A DNA stretch of 64,000 bases from CAVOJY01 sp963696405 (GTDB taxonomy: Bacteria > Chloroflexota > Limnocylindria > Limnocylindrales > CSP1-4). How positions within the stretch are numbered: position 1 is the first letter of the stretch; each line of letters begins with the position of its first letter. The position numbers and the translations under genes were made by a program. Shown one piece after another: positions 40,033 through 50,603 of the stretch. The stretch covers positions 310,001 through 374,000 of the forward strand of contig CAVOJY010000007.1 in NCBI GenBank assembly GCA_963696405.1, read 5' to 3'. The notes beneath the pieces were generated by a model. It searched no databases and was not told where the DNA came from. It was given only the letters and a program-made list of their open reading frames with translations.

Positions 40033-42044
40033 CTACTGTGCCACGCCCCGGTACGCGCCGGCGGTCAGGCCCGGGGCGATGGCAACCGCCACGTGGCCAC
40101 CCGACGGCGCAGTCTCTGCGGGCGCACCGGCGCCGACAGCCGCGTCGAAAGCGCGCGCGTACGCCAGCAGGAACTCGCGGAGCCCTTCTTCGTCCCCACC
40201 GGTGGCCAGGGTGAGCATGTTCTGAGCGTGCTCGCGGATCTCGAGCGGTGGAGGTGACGCGCTGGCCCGGAGGACCTTGGCATTCGCCGTCCGCTCGACC
40301 TGCTCAGCGTCGTAGAACAGCTCTTCGTGCAGCTTCTCGCCCGGCGCGAAGCCCGACGATCTGCATCGGCTGGCTGTCCGGGTCACGCCCGGAAAGCCGG
40401 ACGAGGTCACGGGCGAGGTCCATGATGCGGACCGGCTCGCCCATGTCGAGCACGAACAGGTCGCCGTTGCGCCCGAGCGCCGCCGCGTCGAGGATGAGCC
40501 AGGCGGCCTCCGGGATGGTCATGAAGAAGCGCGTCATATCGGGGTGGGTGATCGTGAGCGGTTCGCCGTTCTCCAGCTGCTCCCTGAAGATCGGGACGAC
40601 GCTGCCAGTCGAGCCCAGGACATTGCCGAACCGCACCGACACATAGGGCCGCCCGGTCCGCCGGGCCGCGTCGGCGACGAGCATCTCGGCGATTCTCTTG
40701 CTGGCACCCATCACGCTGGACGGACGGACCGCCTTGTCCGTCGAGACGAACACGAAACGCTCGACCCCGGCCGCCGCCGCGGCATCGAGGAGCACCATCG
40801 TCCCGCCGATGTTCACGTACGCAGCATCGGAGGGATGCTCTTCCATCATGGGCACGTGCTTGTACGCGGCCGCATGGAAGATGACACTCGGTGCCTCGGT
40901 AGCGATGAGACGCTCCATGGGACCGCGGCTGGCGACGTTGGCGAGGTGGATCCGCAGCTCCCCGCCCCCGTGCCGCTTGCCCCACATCTCCAGCTCGCGC
41001 TGGACCAGGTAGAGCGGGCTCTCGGCGCGGTCGACGAGGACCAGCCGCCGCGGCCCGATCGCGATAGACCTGTCGCGCAAGCTCGGAGCCGATCGAGCCT
41101 CCGGCACCGGTGATGACAACGGTGCGGTCCCTGATGATCTCCTCGGACCCCGGCGACGTGCTCGGTCACGATGGGCCGTCGCAGGAGGTCCTCGACCCGC
41201 ACGCGTCTGACACGGTAGGCATCCACGCTCCCGTCCAGCAGGTCGTTCACCGAGGGAACGGTCCGCACCTCCAGGCCGAGCTCCAACGCGGCGTCCACGA
41301 CTCGCCGGACGGCACTTCCCGGAGCGCTCGGGCATGGTGATGAGCAGCGATCCGTGCTCCGGTCGCGTCGACCGCCCGTTCCAGGCACTCCAGGCCCCCG
41401 AAGACGCGCAGCCCGGCGACGATTCCGCCGGCAAGCGTCCGGTCGTCGTCAAGGAACCCGACCGGTCGTACGCCCGAACCCGGGTCGCGCTGGGCCGACC
41501 GTGCGAGGAGCGCGCCGTAGTGGCCGGCGCCGTACAGGAGCGTGGCGCGCCGATCAGCCGCAAGAGCGCCACTGGGGTGCGGCGCGACGTCAGACGCCGC
41601 CCGGATCGTGAATCGCACTCCCCCGAGGAAGGCGCCACTCAGGAGCAGCTCCGCGACCCAGAACGAACGGGGGAAGCTGTCAGTCCACCCAAGGCCCAGG
41701 ACGATCGCCGCACCGTAGAAGAGACCACGCACACGATCGTCCCGAGCACGACGGCGGCGACGATCTGCTCCAGGTCCGGGACACTGGCGAACCGCCAGCG
41801 ACGGCTGTAGAGACCGAGCCTGATGTCGATCCCGCTCCGGACGGCGAGCACGAGCGCCAGGACCGGGAAGAAGACGAGAAGGGTATAGGGGCCTACGAAA
41901 CCGTCGATAGCGAAGCGCGAGCGCGACGTAGGTGGCGACGGTGATGCTGACCAGGTCGACCACAAGGAGATGGCGTCCGCGCAGGCGACAGGCGATCCGC
42001 ACGATCGGCCCGAGGATCCGACTGCAAGACGGGCACAGCGTCAT
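40033..42044 (-). pseudogene. CapD/FlaA1-like nucleoside-diphosphate-sugar 4,6-dehydratase, multiply frameshifted
   Basis: All parts of a CapD-like protein are present in order, but spread over three frames with about seven frame changes (near 41905, 41730, 41365, 41340, 41155, 41065 and 40370). N-terminal membrane helices come first, then the first Rossmann region (LLYGAGHYGALL, GFLDDD), and the SDR domain (VVITGAGGSIGSELARQ, FHAAAYKHVPMMEEHP, FVSTDKAVRPSSVMGASKR, FGNVLGSTGSVVPIF). The end is FAPGEKLHEELFY. Membrane CapD proteins modify UDP-sugars for polysaccharides. ATG 42044 has GGAGGGG upstream. The intact motifs suggest recent damage or consensus errors. Confidence 0.75.
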
Positions 42045-42349
42045 CGCCCCTCCGGGCGCGAATGCCATCGGAGGTACGGTGGGCTGGCGGCAGAAGCCAT
42101 CGGATTGGGCGCGGGATGGTCAATGGACCCTCCCCCACGAGGGCATGGATTGATGGTCCTACGATAGGCGGATCCACCCGCCGGTGCCTAGTACCTTTTG
42201 CGTATTCGGCACGCCATTTCGACGATCAGACTGCGCAATCCGGTGCACTTGTGGTGCATGCGTGCACCACCGCCCCCATCGCGGGCGGGTGGTGGGCTAC
42301 CCTTGGGCCCAGAGACGCGGCCTGCACACTGGAGGCGAGACGGTCGGTT
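42045..42349. other. Divergent promoter region of the polysaccharide locus
   Basis: The 305 nt between the CapD-like gene and the sugar transferase must hold both promoters. It contains a perfect inverted repeat at 42250-42269, listed separately. It is slightly less G+C-rich than its neighbours around 42180-42250. No gene is seen. Confidence 0.5.
42250..42269. repeat. Perfect 8-bp inverted repeat (possible operator)
   Basis: GTGGTGCA and TGCACCAC are separated by 4 nt (TGCG). A further GGTGCA half-site lies just upstream at 42241-42246. It is 81 nt before the sugar-transferase start, where an operator would be expected. Confidence 0.4.
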
Positions 42350-43009
42350 GTGACAGCCCCGAGACGGCCCACGCTGGCCCTCAAGCGCGCCATCGACATC
42401 GTCGGGGCAGCCACGGCGATGGTGCTCCTGTCGCCCCTGTTGTCCTGGACGGCGCTGGCCGCCGCGCTGACGCAGGGCACACCCATCCTCTTCCGGCAGC
42501 AACGGCCGGGTCTCGGAGGGCGGCCGTTCACCCTGTACAAGTTCCGCACCATGCGGGCCCCGCACGCGGGCGAGGTCTGGTACCTGACGGACGATGAACG
42601 ACTCACCCCGTTGGGCCGGTTCCTCCGCTCCACCAGCATCGATGAGTTGCCCGAGCTCTGGAACGTCCTGCGCGGCGAGATGAGCCTGGTGGGGCCCCGG
42701 CCGCTCCTGATGGAGTACCTGGACACCTACACGGCCGAGGAACAGCGGCGGCACGATGTCCGCCCCGGCATCACGGGATGGGCCGCGGTGAACGGCCGCA
42801 ACACCCTTTCGTTCAAGGAGCGGCTGAAGCTCGATGTCTGGTACGTGGACCACTGGAGCCTGGGGCTGGATCTGCACATCCTGGCCCTCACGGTCCTGCA
42901 GGTGCTCCGACGCACCGACGTGTCGATCACGGAGGACCTCTCCCTTGGCTTCCCGCTCCCGGGTGTGGACGGCGAGGCGCAAGGACGCGGTGAGAGGCTC
43001 TCGCCTTGA
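42350..43009 (+). CDS. Priming sugar transferase (bacterial sugar transferase family)
   Basis: About 219 residues. Starts polysaccharide repeat synthesis by moving a sugar-1-phosphate onto the undecaprenyl-phosphate carrier. The family layout is complete: N-terminal membrane helix (KRAIDIVGAATAMVLLSPLL), then LYKFRTMR, LRSTSIDELPELWNVLRGEM, SLVGPRPLLMEYL and RPGITGWAAVNGRN. The GTG at 42350 follows a GGAGG 14 nt upstream; the upstream open frame has no family similarity. Its stop overlaps the next gene (TTGA). Confidence 0.88.
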   Translation: MTAPRRPTLALKRAIDIVGAATAMVLLSPLLSWTALAAALTQGTPILFRQQRPGLGGRPFTLYKFRTMRAPHAGEVWYLTDDERLTPLGRFLRSTSIDELPELWNVLRGEMSLVGPRPLLMEYLDTYTAEEQRRHDVRPGITGWAAVNGRNTLSFKERLKLDVWYVDHWSLGLDLHILALTVLQVLRRTDVSITEDLSLGFPLPGVDGEAQGRGERLSP

Positions 43010-44151
43010 CAACCTCCCTCCAGGTCCTCGGCACGGCGGACCGGCGGCTGTGGATGGGGGTCCTGTCCGCGGTCGCCCAGCACGACGTGTACCACCTGCC
43101 CGAGTACCACGAGATGGCGGAGCAGGCTGGAGAAGGCGCGGCGCGCCTCCTGGTGTTCCGCGAGGCGGGGTACTCGATCGCGTTTCCGGTACTGGTGCGG
43201 CCGTGCGGAAAGGTCGATGGACTGGACGGGACCTCGTTCAGTGACGCCACGTCGGTGTACGGCTACGCCGGCCCGGTGTCATCGCACGAGGACCCGCCGG
43301 CCTCGGTCGTGGCGCGCTTCCACGCTGCGCTCCAGGAGACACTCGCGGAACTCCACGTCGTCGCCGTCTTCGCGCGACTGCATCCGCTCATCCCGCAGGA
43401 TCGCCTGGTCGCCGGCCTTGGCGTGACCGCTCCGACCGGGACGACCGTCTCGATCGACCTGACGCAGCCGCCGGACGCCCAGGTGGCGGCCTATCGCCAG
43501 AACCACAGGGACGGCATCAGGAAGCTCCGCCGGCTCGGGGTGCAGTGCCTCCCCGACACGGACCCCGCCGCCATGGACGAGTTCGTCCGGATCTACCACG
43601 AGACGATGCGCCGCGTCGATGCAGACCCGTACTACCTGTTCGACCGCGACTACTTCGGTCGCCTCAGCGAGCTTCCTGGGCCCGCCGTTCACCTGTTCAC
43701 CTGCCGGCTCGACAGCGAGATCATCGGAGGCGGTCTCTTCTCCGCCTGCCGGGGCCTCGTCCAGTACCACCTGGGCGGCACCCGCACCGAGTACCTGAAG
43801 CTGGCTCCCATGAAGCTGCTCTTCGACAGCGTCCGGGAGTGGGCCGTGGAGCGCGGCATGCGGGTCTTCCATCTCGGGGGCGGAGTCGGAGGGCGCGAGG
43901 ATTCGCTCTTCCACTTCAAGGCTGGGTTCTCCGACCGCCGGCATGCGTTTGCGACCTGGCGATGGATTGTCGATCCCGAGCGCTACCGGGAATTGGCCGA
44001 TCGGAAAGCCACCTGGAACGCCCGGCACGGCGTCACCTGCGCATCATCCGAGTTCTTTCCCGCGTACCGCTGTCCGACCGCGCCGATCGACCCGCAGCCG
44101 GCGCCCGTGAGGCAGGGAGTGCCCCGCGAAACCGATGAGGACGGAGGCTAG
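43006..44151 (+). CDS. FemAB/GNAT-like acyltransferase 1
   Basis: 381 residues. Two GNAT-like halves: an N-terminal part (VYHLPEYHEMAEQAGEGAAR) and a C-terminal part with YRQNHRDGIRKLRRLGVQCL, then IIGGGLFSACRGLVQYHLGG and FHLGGGVGGREDSLFHFKAG. This is the peptidoglycan-bridge/CelD-like fold, which transfers aminoacyl or acyl groups. In an exopolysaccharide locus it probably decorates the polymer. The TTG start at 43006 overlaps the sugar-transferase stop. Its end overlaps the convergent methyltransferase by 4 nt. Confidence 0.78.
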   Translation: MTTSLQVLGTADRRLWMGVLSAVAQHDVYHLPEYHEMAEQAGEGAARLLVFREAGYSIAFPVLVRPCGKVDGLDGTSFSDATSVYGYAGPVSSHEDPPASVVARFHAALQETLAELHVVAVFARLHPLIPQDRLVAGLGVTAPTGTTVSIDLTQPPDAQVAAYRQNHRDGIRKLRRLGVQCLPDTDPAAMDEFVRIYHETMRRVDADPYYLFDRDYFGRLSELPGPAVHLFTCRLDSEIIGGGLFSACRGLVQYHLGGTRTEYLKLAPMKLLFDSVREWAVERGMRVFHLGGGVGGREDSLFHFKAGFSDRRHAFATWRWIVDPERYRELADRKATWNARHGVTCASSEFFPAYRCPTAPIDPQPAPVRQGVPRETDEDGG

Positions 44152-45065
44152 CCGGGATCGGGGTCTGCCGGCTCGCTCCGCGCCCGACCAGGCCGACGCA
44201 CGGCCCGGAAGAAGAGCGAGGGACCCGGCGTTACCGGGGCCAGCAGCGCCTGGAGAGGGCGCTCGACGGTCGTGAGCAAGCCCGGCGGCAGCCGTCGGCT
44301 GATGGCCGGGACCCGGAACAGCGACACCGTGCGGGTCGCGGTGACCCGGAGGCCCGCCGCGCGCAGCCAGGCGCGGAGATCCTGCGGGGCGTGGTCGATC
44401 GACGTCGTCGAGTACCAGCCGTTCGTGGGCTCCGGCGAGACCTCTGATTCGGTCGAAGCCGCCGGGGTCGCGCTGTCGCGCGCGACCGGCCCGAAGGAAA
44501 GCTCCTCGTAGGGCCGGGAGCCGCGGGCAAAAGGAGACGAGCGCTGCCGTCGCAGGACGTACAGCGCGATCGCCTTGAGGTTGCGCTTGTTTGCGCACTC
44601 CAGCACCAGAACGCCGCCCGGGCGTAGAACGCGCGCCAGCTCGGCGATTGCGGGCCGGGGATCCTCGAAGTGGTGGATGACGCGAACGCAGACGGCTGCG
44701 TCGAAGCTGGCGTCGGGGAACGGCAACTGGAAGGCGTCGCCGCGGACCATGCTGAACCTGGCGTCAGCGCCGAGCCGCTGGCGGGCGGCCGCCAGCAGCG
44801 CCTCCGATGCGTCCAGGAGGACGACCTCCCGGAACCCGCCGTACTCGTCGGCGAGCCGCCCGAAACCCGCTCCAACCTCGATCAGCCGGCCACCGCCCGG
44901 CGGGAGAAGGGCCCGGAGCGCGAGACGATCGCACCGGTCCTCGTATTCCCGGGTCGCCCAGAAGGCGTCGCGGTAGCGCAGGTCGGTGTACGCAGCCAGC
45001 GTCGCTTCGACGTCGCGGACATGGTCCGGACCCGACGGGGCCGTCTCCGGATCGGTCACGGGCAT
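44148..45065 (-). CDS. Class I SAM-dependent methyltransferase
   Basis: 305 residues. Motif I is LIEVGAGFGRLADEY, followed by VVLLDASEALLAAARQRLG and the UbiE-like CVRVIHHFEDPRPAIAELAR and VLRPGGVLVLE. The C-terminal about 120 residues form an extra helical region. Probably methylates a sugar or lipid intermediate of the polysaccharide. The acceptor is unknown. Confidence 0.82.
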   Translation of the reverse strand: MPVTDPETAPSGPDHVRDVEATLAAYTDLRYRDAFWATREYEDRCDRLALRALLPPGGGRLIEVGAGFGRLADEYGGFREVVLLDASEALLAAARQRLGADARFSMVRGDAFQLPFPDASFDAAVCVRVIHHFEDPRPAIAELARVLRPGGVLVLECANKRNLKAIALYVLRRQRSSPFARGSRPYEELSFGPVARDSATPAASTESEVSPEPTNGWYSTTSIDHAPQDLRAWLRAAGLRVTATRTVSLFRVPAISRRLPPGLLTTVERPLQALLAPVTPGPSLFFRAVRRPGRARSEPADPDPG

Positions 45066-45075
45066 CGGCTTCGGC

Positions 45076-45946
45076 CTAGTTCCGGCCCGCCCAGCTCACC
45101 AGCACTGCCCCCATGCCGAGCACCTTCCCGACGTGCCAGATCGGGCGCAGGAGCACCCGGCTCTGCGATCGCATGTTGTTCGAGGTCACATAGCGCGGGT
45201 CGATCGGCGTCGTGGTGAACATGGTGAACAGGGTGAACCGGCGCGGCGGAAGATCGTCTTGAGGGAGTTCTCGTTGAACCCGTGCAGGTGGTGCGGGGGC
45301 GGGACCGTCGCCACTCGCGTGCGTTTCAGGCCCGCGGCCAATCGCGCCCGCGTGACCAGCCCGTCCTCGTTCGGGGTGACAAGGAGCAGGACGCCGCCGG
45401 GCGCCAGCAGGTCCCTGATCTTGAGAAGCACCTCGAACGGGTTGGGGAAGTGCTCAATCACATCACGGAGCTTCACGAAGTCGAACTGGCCCTCGGGGAG
45501 ATCGCTCTCCAGCACCGGGGTACACCGCAGGTCGACCTTGAGCTCCTCGACTCCCTTGCGAATGAGCTCGGGGTCGATATCGATTCCGATCGCATCCCAG
45601 CCGAGGTCGGTGGCTGCGCGGACCGACGCGCCGGAGCCGCAGCCGATGTCGAGGAAGCGCACCCGCTCGAACGGACCTCGACTCCGCCCGGGAAGGTGCG
45701 CGATCTCCGTGACGTTGCCCTGCAGCTGCTGCCGCTCGAACGCGAGGATGCTCTCGGTCACGGGCCCCCGCATGTACTCGGTGTACTCGAACTCGCGGGA
45801 GATCTCGGAGAACTCGCCGGTCGGCTCAAAGAACGGCGCCGGGTTGACGTAGACGAGGCGGCACGCACCGCAACGGCCGATGGTCCAGCCCGCCCAGACG
45901 AGAGGGCCCGGAACTGGTCGGCCCCACACGCGCGCAGGTGATCCAT
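45076..45946 (-). CDS. SAM-dependent methyltransferase with N-terminal zinc-binding region, two frameshifts
   Basis: The central frame holds the methyltransferase: FLDIGCGSGASVRAATDLGW, GIDIDPELIRKGVEE, LRDVIEHFPNPFEVLLKIRD and LAPGGVLLLVTPNEDG. An N-terminal Cys-rich segment (HLRACGADQF, then IGRCGACRLVYVNPAP) needs a frame change near 45908. The C-terminal segment (TTTPIDPRYVTSNNMRSQSR to GAVLVSWAGRN) needs another near 45240. About 290 residues in all. Such C-x2-C methyltransferases are common in polysaccharide loci. Confidence 0.68.
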
Positions 45947-46015
45947 CTCGTAGCCATGAGGTCTATCGCTCCCCCCAGGGTGTCCCCACCACTCTTGCGC
46001 CTTCAGCGCGCCTCA

Positions 46016-47243
46016 TCAGTCGCTGCGAGTCCGGGCCCGGAGAAGCCCACCTGTCCCGGACTGCCTCAGGCGCGGCCAGGATTGTCGCACCAGGTAGCGA
46101 GGCGCGTCCGGAACGGCCCAAGGTCCTTCCGTGTCCAGGATGGCGTCGCAGTGGCGCCGGGCGTATGGTGCCAGATACTCCGTGATGCGGTATTGCTCTG
46201 CGCGGAGGTAGCCCACGCTATACCCCACGTCGCGGAACGATGTCGGTCCAGTAGACGTTGGACCGGTAGGCACCACCCGCTGGAAGCTCTCCGCTCCACC
46301 AGGTGCCGGTAGTGAATGAGGGGGAAGTTGACCCCGCACCGCACCGCCAGGAGCCCGGAGAGGTTGTGCCTCCCGTTGACCTCCATGAGCTTGTACACGC
46401 CGTCGCGGCGGTCACGCTTGAACTCCGTGCAGGCGAACCCGTAGAAGCCCATCGACCGCAGAATATCCCTGCCCGGCTCGATCACCTCCGGGATGCGCGC
46501 GCTGACGGCCACCCGCGGCGATCCGAACTCGGGCGGCGCCTTCCTGATCTGTCGCGCCGTGAACTCCACCAGCGCCTGACCGTTCCAGAAGTACGAGTTG
46601 TAGTTGACAACCGACGAGTCGTCGCCGGGAATGATCTCCTGGAGCATCACCTCGAGGCCGGCCTCGCTAACGGCGCGGTACACGCTCGCCAGCTCCGGCA
46701 ATGAGCCGACGCGAACCATCTTCCGCTTGAAACGATCGAAGAAGAGGTGGCTCTGGGCCGGCTTCACCAGCATCGGGAAGCCGAGCAATCTGGCGCAGTC
46801 CGCGAGATCGGGGGCCGAGTGCCGCGTTATCGTGCGCGGGGCCGGCACACCGTGAGCTTCCGCGAGAGCGTGGGTCTTTGCCTTGTCGATGAACGTCTCG
46901 ACGATCTCCCACTCCGGGCATGCCACCACATAGTGCTCTTCGAGGCGTCGCTTGTGCCGGGAAACCGCGACCGTGCTCTCGTCCGACGCCGGGAAGAGCA
47001 CACCGCCCCGCGAGCCGCATCCGCAGGTCCACCAGCGCGTCGATGAAGAGGCTCTCGTCCTGCATCGGATGAGGCGACGCGGAAGGCGCCCGCAACGTAC
47101 CGGGACGCCTGTGCCATGTCCCGCTCGTCGTAGTGAACCACGTACACGGGGATCCCGGCTTCACCGAGTGCCCGGACAACGGCCAGCGCCATGGTGTGGC
47201 CCGAGATGACGATCGCCGGTGTCTGCGGACTGGCAGCGCTCAC
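46016..47243 (-). pseudogene. ATP-grasp ligase, multiply frameshifted
   Basis: A protein of about 400 residues read across several frames. The GTG at 47243 begins an N-terminal domain (AIVISGHTMALAVVRALGEA). The ATP-grasp core follows from about 47001: IDKAKTHALAEAHGVPAPRT, FPMLVKPAQSHLFFDRFKRK, VMLQEIIPGDDSSVVNYNSY and YKLMEVNGRHNLSGL. The tail (DVGYSVGYLRAEQYRITEYL to SWPRLRQSG) lies in another frame and ends at 46016. At least three frame changes are needed. ATP-grasp enzymes form amide or peptide-like bonds, so amino-acid decoration of a glycan is plausible. Confidence 0.7.
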
Positions 47244-48584
47244 GAAGCGTCCTCTCCGCTCGCGCCCGGGTGGGGCGAGGCCGTGTCGGCGCACCCAACG
47301 ATGTCGGCGAAGGCCTCGCCGATGCGCGCGATATCGTGCTCCCGTTCGACGTATTCCCGCCCGGCCTTGCCCATGCGGCGCCGTTCTGCGGGCGATGCGG
47401 CGGCCAGGGCGACGAAAGCCGCCGCGAGCGTTTCTGGGTGATCCGGAGGGACGCTCAGGCCGGCCCCCGCCGCCGCGACAGGATCGCCCCAGGTTGAGCA
47501 GGCGAACGCGATCGGCTTCCGCGATGCCATGTAGTCGAACACCTTGTTGAAGCTGATCCCGTACCGGTAGACGGGCGTCTCGGTAGCGTGGACGACGCCG
47601 ACATCGACAGCCGCGAGCAGCTCGGGGACGCGATCCCTCGGGATCGGATTGACGAAGGTGACGTTGGTCAACCCGAGTTTCGTGGCGAGTTGCCGGAGGG
47701 CCGGCTTCTCAGGGCCATCGCCCACGAGGAGAAGGCTGATCGGCCGTGTGGCGTCGCGGTTGGCCCGACCCAGCGCCTCGAGCACGACATCGAGCCGGTT
47801 GACCCTGCCGAACAATCCAACGTAGGCGAAGACGACCTCGACGCCCTCGTGCCGCCGGGCCAGGTCGACGAGAAGCGGTCCGAGCACACCGGCCTCCGAC
47901 GGCGTGGCGGCGAGAGGCAGAGTCAACGCCGGCGATGTCGACGCCGTTCGGGAGGTACCGGAGGTGCCCGATCGGCAAACCGCGACCCTCGAGGTAGGTG
48001 GACATCCCGGGCAGGACCGTGATGACCGTCTCAGCCCTCCGGACGAGGAGCGCCTCGACGGCGGCCAGCGCTCGCGCGCCCAGGGAACCGGCTCTCAGCT
48101 CGCCGAGATCGATCAACGTCTGCGGCCACAGGTCCCGGACCTCGTACACGAAGCGCGCTCCGCGAAGCCTGGCGATGAGCCACCCCGCCAGGGCAGCGAG
48201 GGGATGGACGGTCGAGCCGACCACCACGTCCGGCGCTGGACGTCCGACCTGGGCAAGGGTAACGACGGCGGCGAAGCTGGCCATGTTCACCACTCGTCGC
48301 CAGTTGTTTCCGCGGTAGGGGAAAGTCCGCAGCCAGACGAAGCGCACGCCGTCGAACGTCTGGTTCCGGACGAGCGTGGGTCCCTGGAGCCGCTCTTCGT
48401 GCCCGGTGAGATGGCTGAACCCGGTAGCGAAGACGGTCACGTGGCCGCCCCTCCGCACGATCTCTCGGCCGAGGGAGTAGTGCCGGGTCGTCCCCAAGGG
48501 AAGGTCCGGCGCCTTGGCGTAGTGGTTGAGGATCCAGACCCGGCAGCCGCGGGACGGGACCTCTCTAGACCGCGGCTTCGGCAT
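47240..48584 (-). CDS. Glycosyltransferase family 4 protein, one frameshift
   Basis: About 445 residues if one frame change near 47925 is bridged. The N-terminal GT-B half has LNHYAKAPDLPLGTTRHYSL, VVVGSTVHPLAALAGWLIAR and FVYEVRDLWPQTLIDLGELR. The C-terminal half has VGLFGRVNRLDVVLEALGRA, LLLVGDGPEKPALRQLATKL and SFNKVFDYMASRKPIAFACS. ATG 48584 begins MPKPRS and overlaps the aminotransferase end by 20 nt. The gene end overlaps the ATP-grasp start by 4 nt. Confidence 0.8.
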
Positions 48585-49709
48585 CGACCGCCTCGATGAG
48601 AGCTCTCGCGACGTAGCCGACATCGTCGTCAGCCAGCCGCGAGGAGAATGGCAACGCGAGGCAGGAGGCTGCGACTCGTTCCGCTACGGGAAAGTCGCCA
48701 GGCTGGAAGCCAAAGGTCGCGCGATAGAAGGGCTGGAGGTGGAGTGGCGTGAAGTATGGGCGCGAGTGAACGCCCGCATCCGCAAGCCTGCCCATGATGC
48801 GGTCACGATCGAGGTCGCCATGCAGGCGCACGACGTACACGAACCAGTCGACCTTCTCGCCGGGCCCGGCCCGGGCAGGCGCACCCAGTCGCGTCCGGCA
48901 AGCTCGCGCGAATAGGCCTCGGCGACCCGGGCGCGCCCCCGGCGCAGCTCGTCGAGCCGCTCCAGCTGCGCCACCCCGACCGCAGCCGACAGCTCATCGA
49001 GCCGGTAGTTGTAGCCGAGTCGGACGTGTCGAAGCCAGGTTCCGTCCGAGTCGCGCCCCTGGTTCCGGAGGCTCCGCATCACCTCCGCGAGCGCAGCGTC
49101 GTCCGTAACGACCATACCGCCCTCGCCGGTCGTGATCTGCTTGTTCGGGTAGAAAGCGAAGACCGCCACGTCCCCGAAGCTCCCGAGCGGCCTCCCGTCG
49201 ATCGCGCATCCGAGAGCCTCGCAGGCGTCCTCGATGACCGCCCAGCCGTGCGCCCGCGCCAGGGAGGTGATCGCGTCGATGCGACAGGGCCGCCCGAACA
49301 CGTGGACCGGAAGGACGGCCCTCGTGCGGGCCGTGGCGGCATGTTCCACGAGGTCCGGGTCCATGCCGAGGCTGTCGTCCTCGATGTCGACAAAGCGCGG
49401 CACGGCCCGCTCGTAGAGCAGGCAGTTCGACGAGGCGACGAAACTGAACGGCGAGGTGATCACTTCGTCGCCGTCACCGATCCCCAGGGCCCGCACCCCA
49501 AGGTGAAGCCCTGCGGTGCCGCTCGAACAGGCGATCCCCTCGCGGCGACCGGCGAGCGCCGCGATCCCCGCTTCGAAGCGCTCTCCGAAAGGGCCCATCG
49601 CCAGGGTGTCGCCGGCCAGGACCTGGGTTACCAGCTCCAGCTCCCGCGCTCCGATGTCCGGCCTGGCCAGCGGGACGGTTCGTCGGACATGCTCGGGGGA
49701 AGGGCTCAT
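48565..49709 (-). CDS. DegT/DnrJ/EryC1/StrS aminotransferase, one frameshift
   Basis: PLP aminotransferase making an amino-sugar precursor. About 382 residues. SSGTAGLHLGVRALGIGDGD and EVITSPFSFVASSNCLLYER bind the cofactor; the PLP lysine is in FAFYPNKQITTGEGGMVVTD; and LRHVRLGYNYRLDELSAAVG is the C-terminal-domain hallmark. The last about 90 residues (YVVRLHGDLDRDRIMGRLAD to AVDAEAAV) need a frame change near 48870. ATG 49709 begins MSPSPEH. Divergent from the Wzz-like gene. Confidence 0.87.
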
Positions 49710-49851
49710 CAGGTCTCCGAAAACGGGTCGCCGCCGAGTTGGGCTGCGGGCAATGTCGCGATCCAGATTGTGGAACGTCGGTGTACTGTAACTCGCCGAG
49801 ATCGGCTCATCCACGGTACGTTCGGACGATGGGCCTCTCCAAGGCGGCATA

Positions 49852-50574
49852 ATGAGCCAGACCAGACAGGAGAACCCGTTGGACTCGTCGCGCGTCTTCG
49901 CAATCGTTCGAGGATGGCTGTGGCTTATCCTCCTGCTCACCGCAGTCGCCGGGGCCTCCGCCTTCATCGTGTCGCAGCTTCTTCCGAAGGAATACGAGTC
50001 GGAAGCCAAGGTCCTGGTCGGCTCTCTCACCGAAACAAGAACCGACCAGATCCTCGCCTACCAGCAGCTCGCCCAGACGTACGTGGAGCTCGCGACGACT
50101 ACCCCCGTCCTCGCCAGGGTGAGCGACTCGCTGGGACTCGGTGTCGACCCCGTGGACCTGCGCGCGCGGATCGACGTCCGTGCACCGATCGGCCAGAACG
50201 TCATCCGGGTCGTGGCCCGGGCACCCGCGCCAGACGAAGCGGCGCGCATCGCCAACGCGGTAGCGGAGGAGATCATCACCTTCGCCCGCACCGCGGAGAA
50301 CGAGCCGAGCCTCGCCACGGTCGTCCAACCCGCTCTTCCACCGGAGAAGCCTTCGTCGCCACGCGTCGTGCTCAACACCGTCATCGCAGCGGCGCTCGGG
50401 TTCGCGCTCGGCGTGGGGCTCGCCCTCCTCCTGACCGGTCGGCATGAGGCGGCCCCGCGACGCGCCGCCGGCCGTCGCTCAGCTCCGGCGAACGCATCGC
50501 AGGCGACTGTGTCGGCTTCCCAAGCGTCTGCTGAACCGGCCGCCACGCCCCCTGCCCTGCCGCCCCCTGCCTAG
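49852..50574 (+). CDS. Wzz/chain-length-determinant-like membrane protein
   Basis: 240 residues. Two membrane helices (GWLWLILLLTAVAGASAFIV at about 21-40 and VLNTVIAAALGFALGVGLAL at about 173-192) flank an extracytoplasmic domain starting LPKEYESEAKVLVGS, the Wzz pattern. The C-terminal tail is Ala/Pro/Ser-rich with no tyrosine-kinase P-loop. It probably sets exopolysaccharide length or helps export. ATG 49852 is 142 nt from the divergent aminotransferase. Confidence 0.8.
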   Translation: MSQTRQENPLDSSRVFAIVRGWLWLILLLTAVAGASAFIVSQLLPKEYESEAKVLVGSLTETRTDQILAYQQLAQTYVELATTTPVLARVSDSLGLGVDPVDLRARIDVRAPIGQNVIRVVARAPAPDEAARIANAVAEEIITFARTAENEPSLATVVQPALPPEKPSSPRVVLNTVIAAALGFALGVGLALLLTGRHEAAPRRAAGRRSAPANASQATVSASQASAEPAATPPALPPPA

Positions 50575-50603
50575 ACGGACCGACGCCCAGACTGGAGAGC
50601 GGA

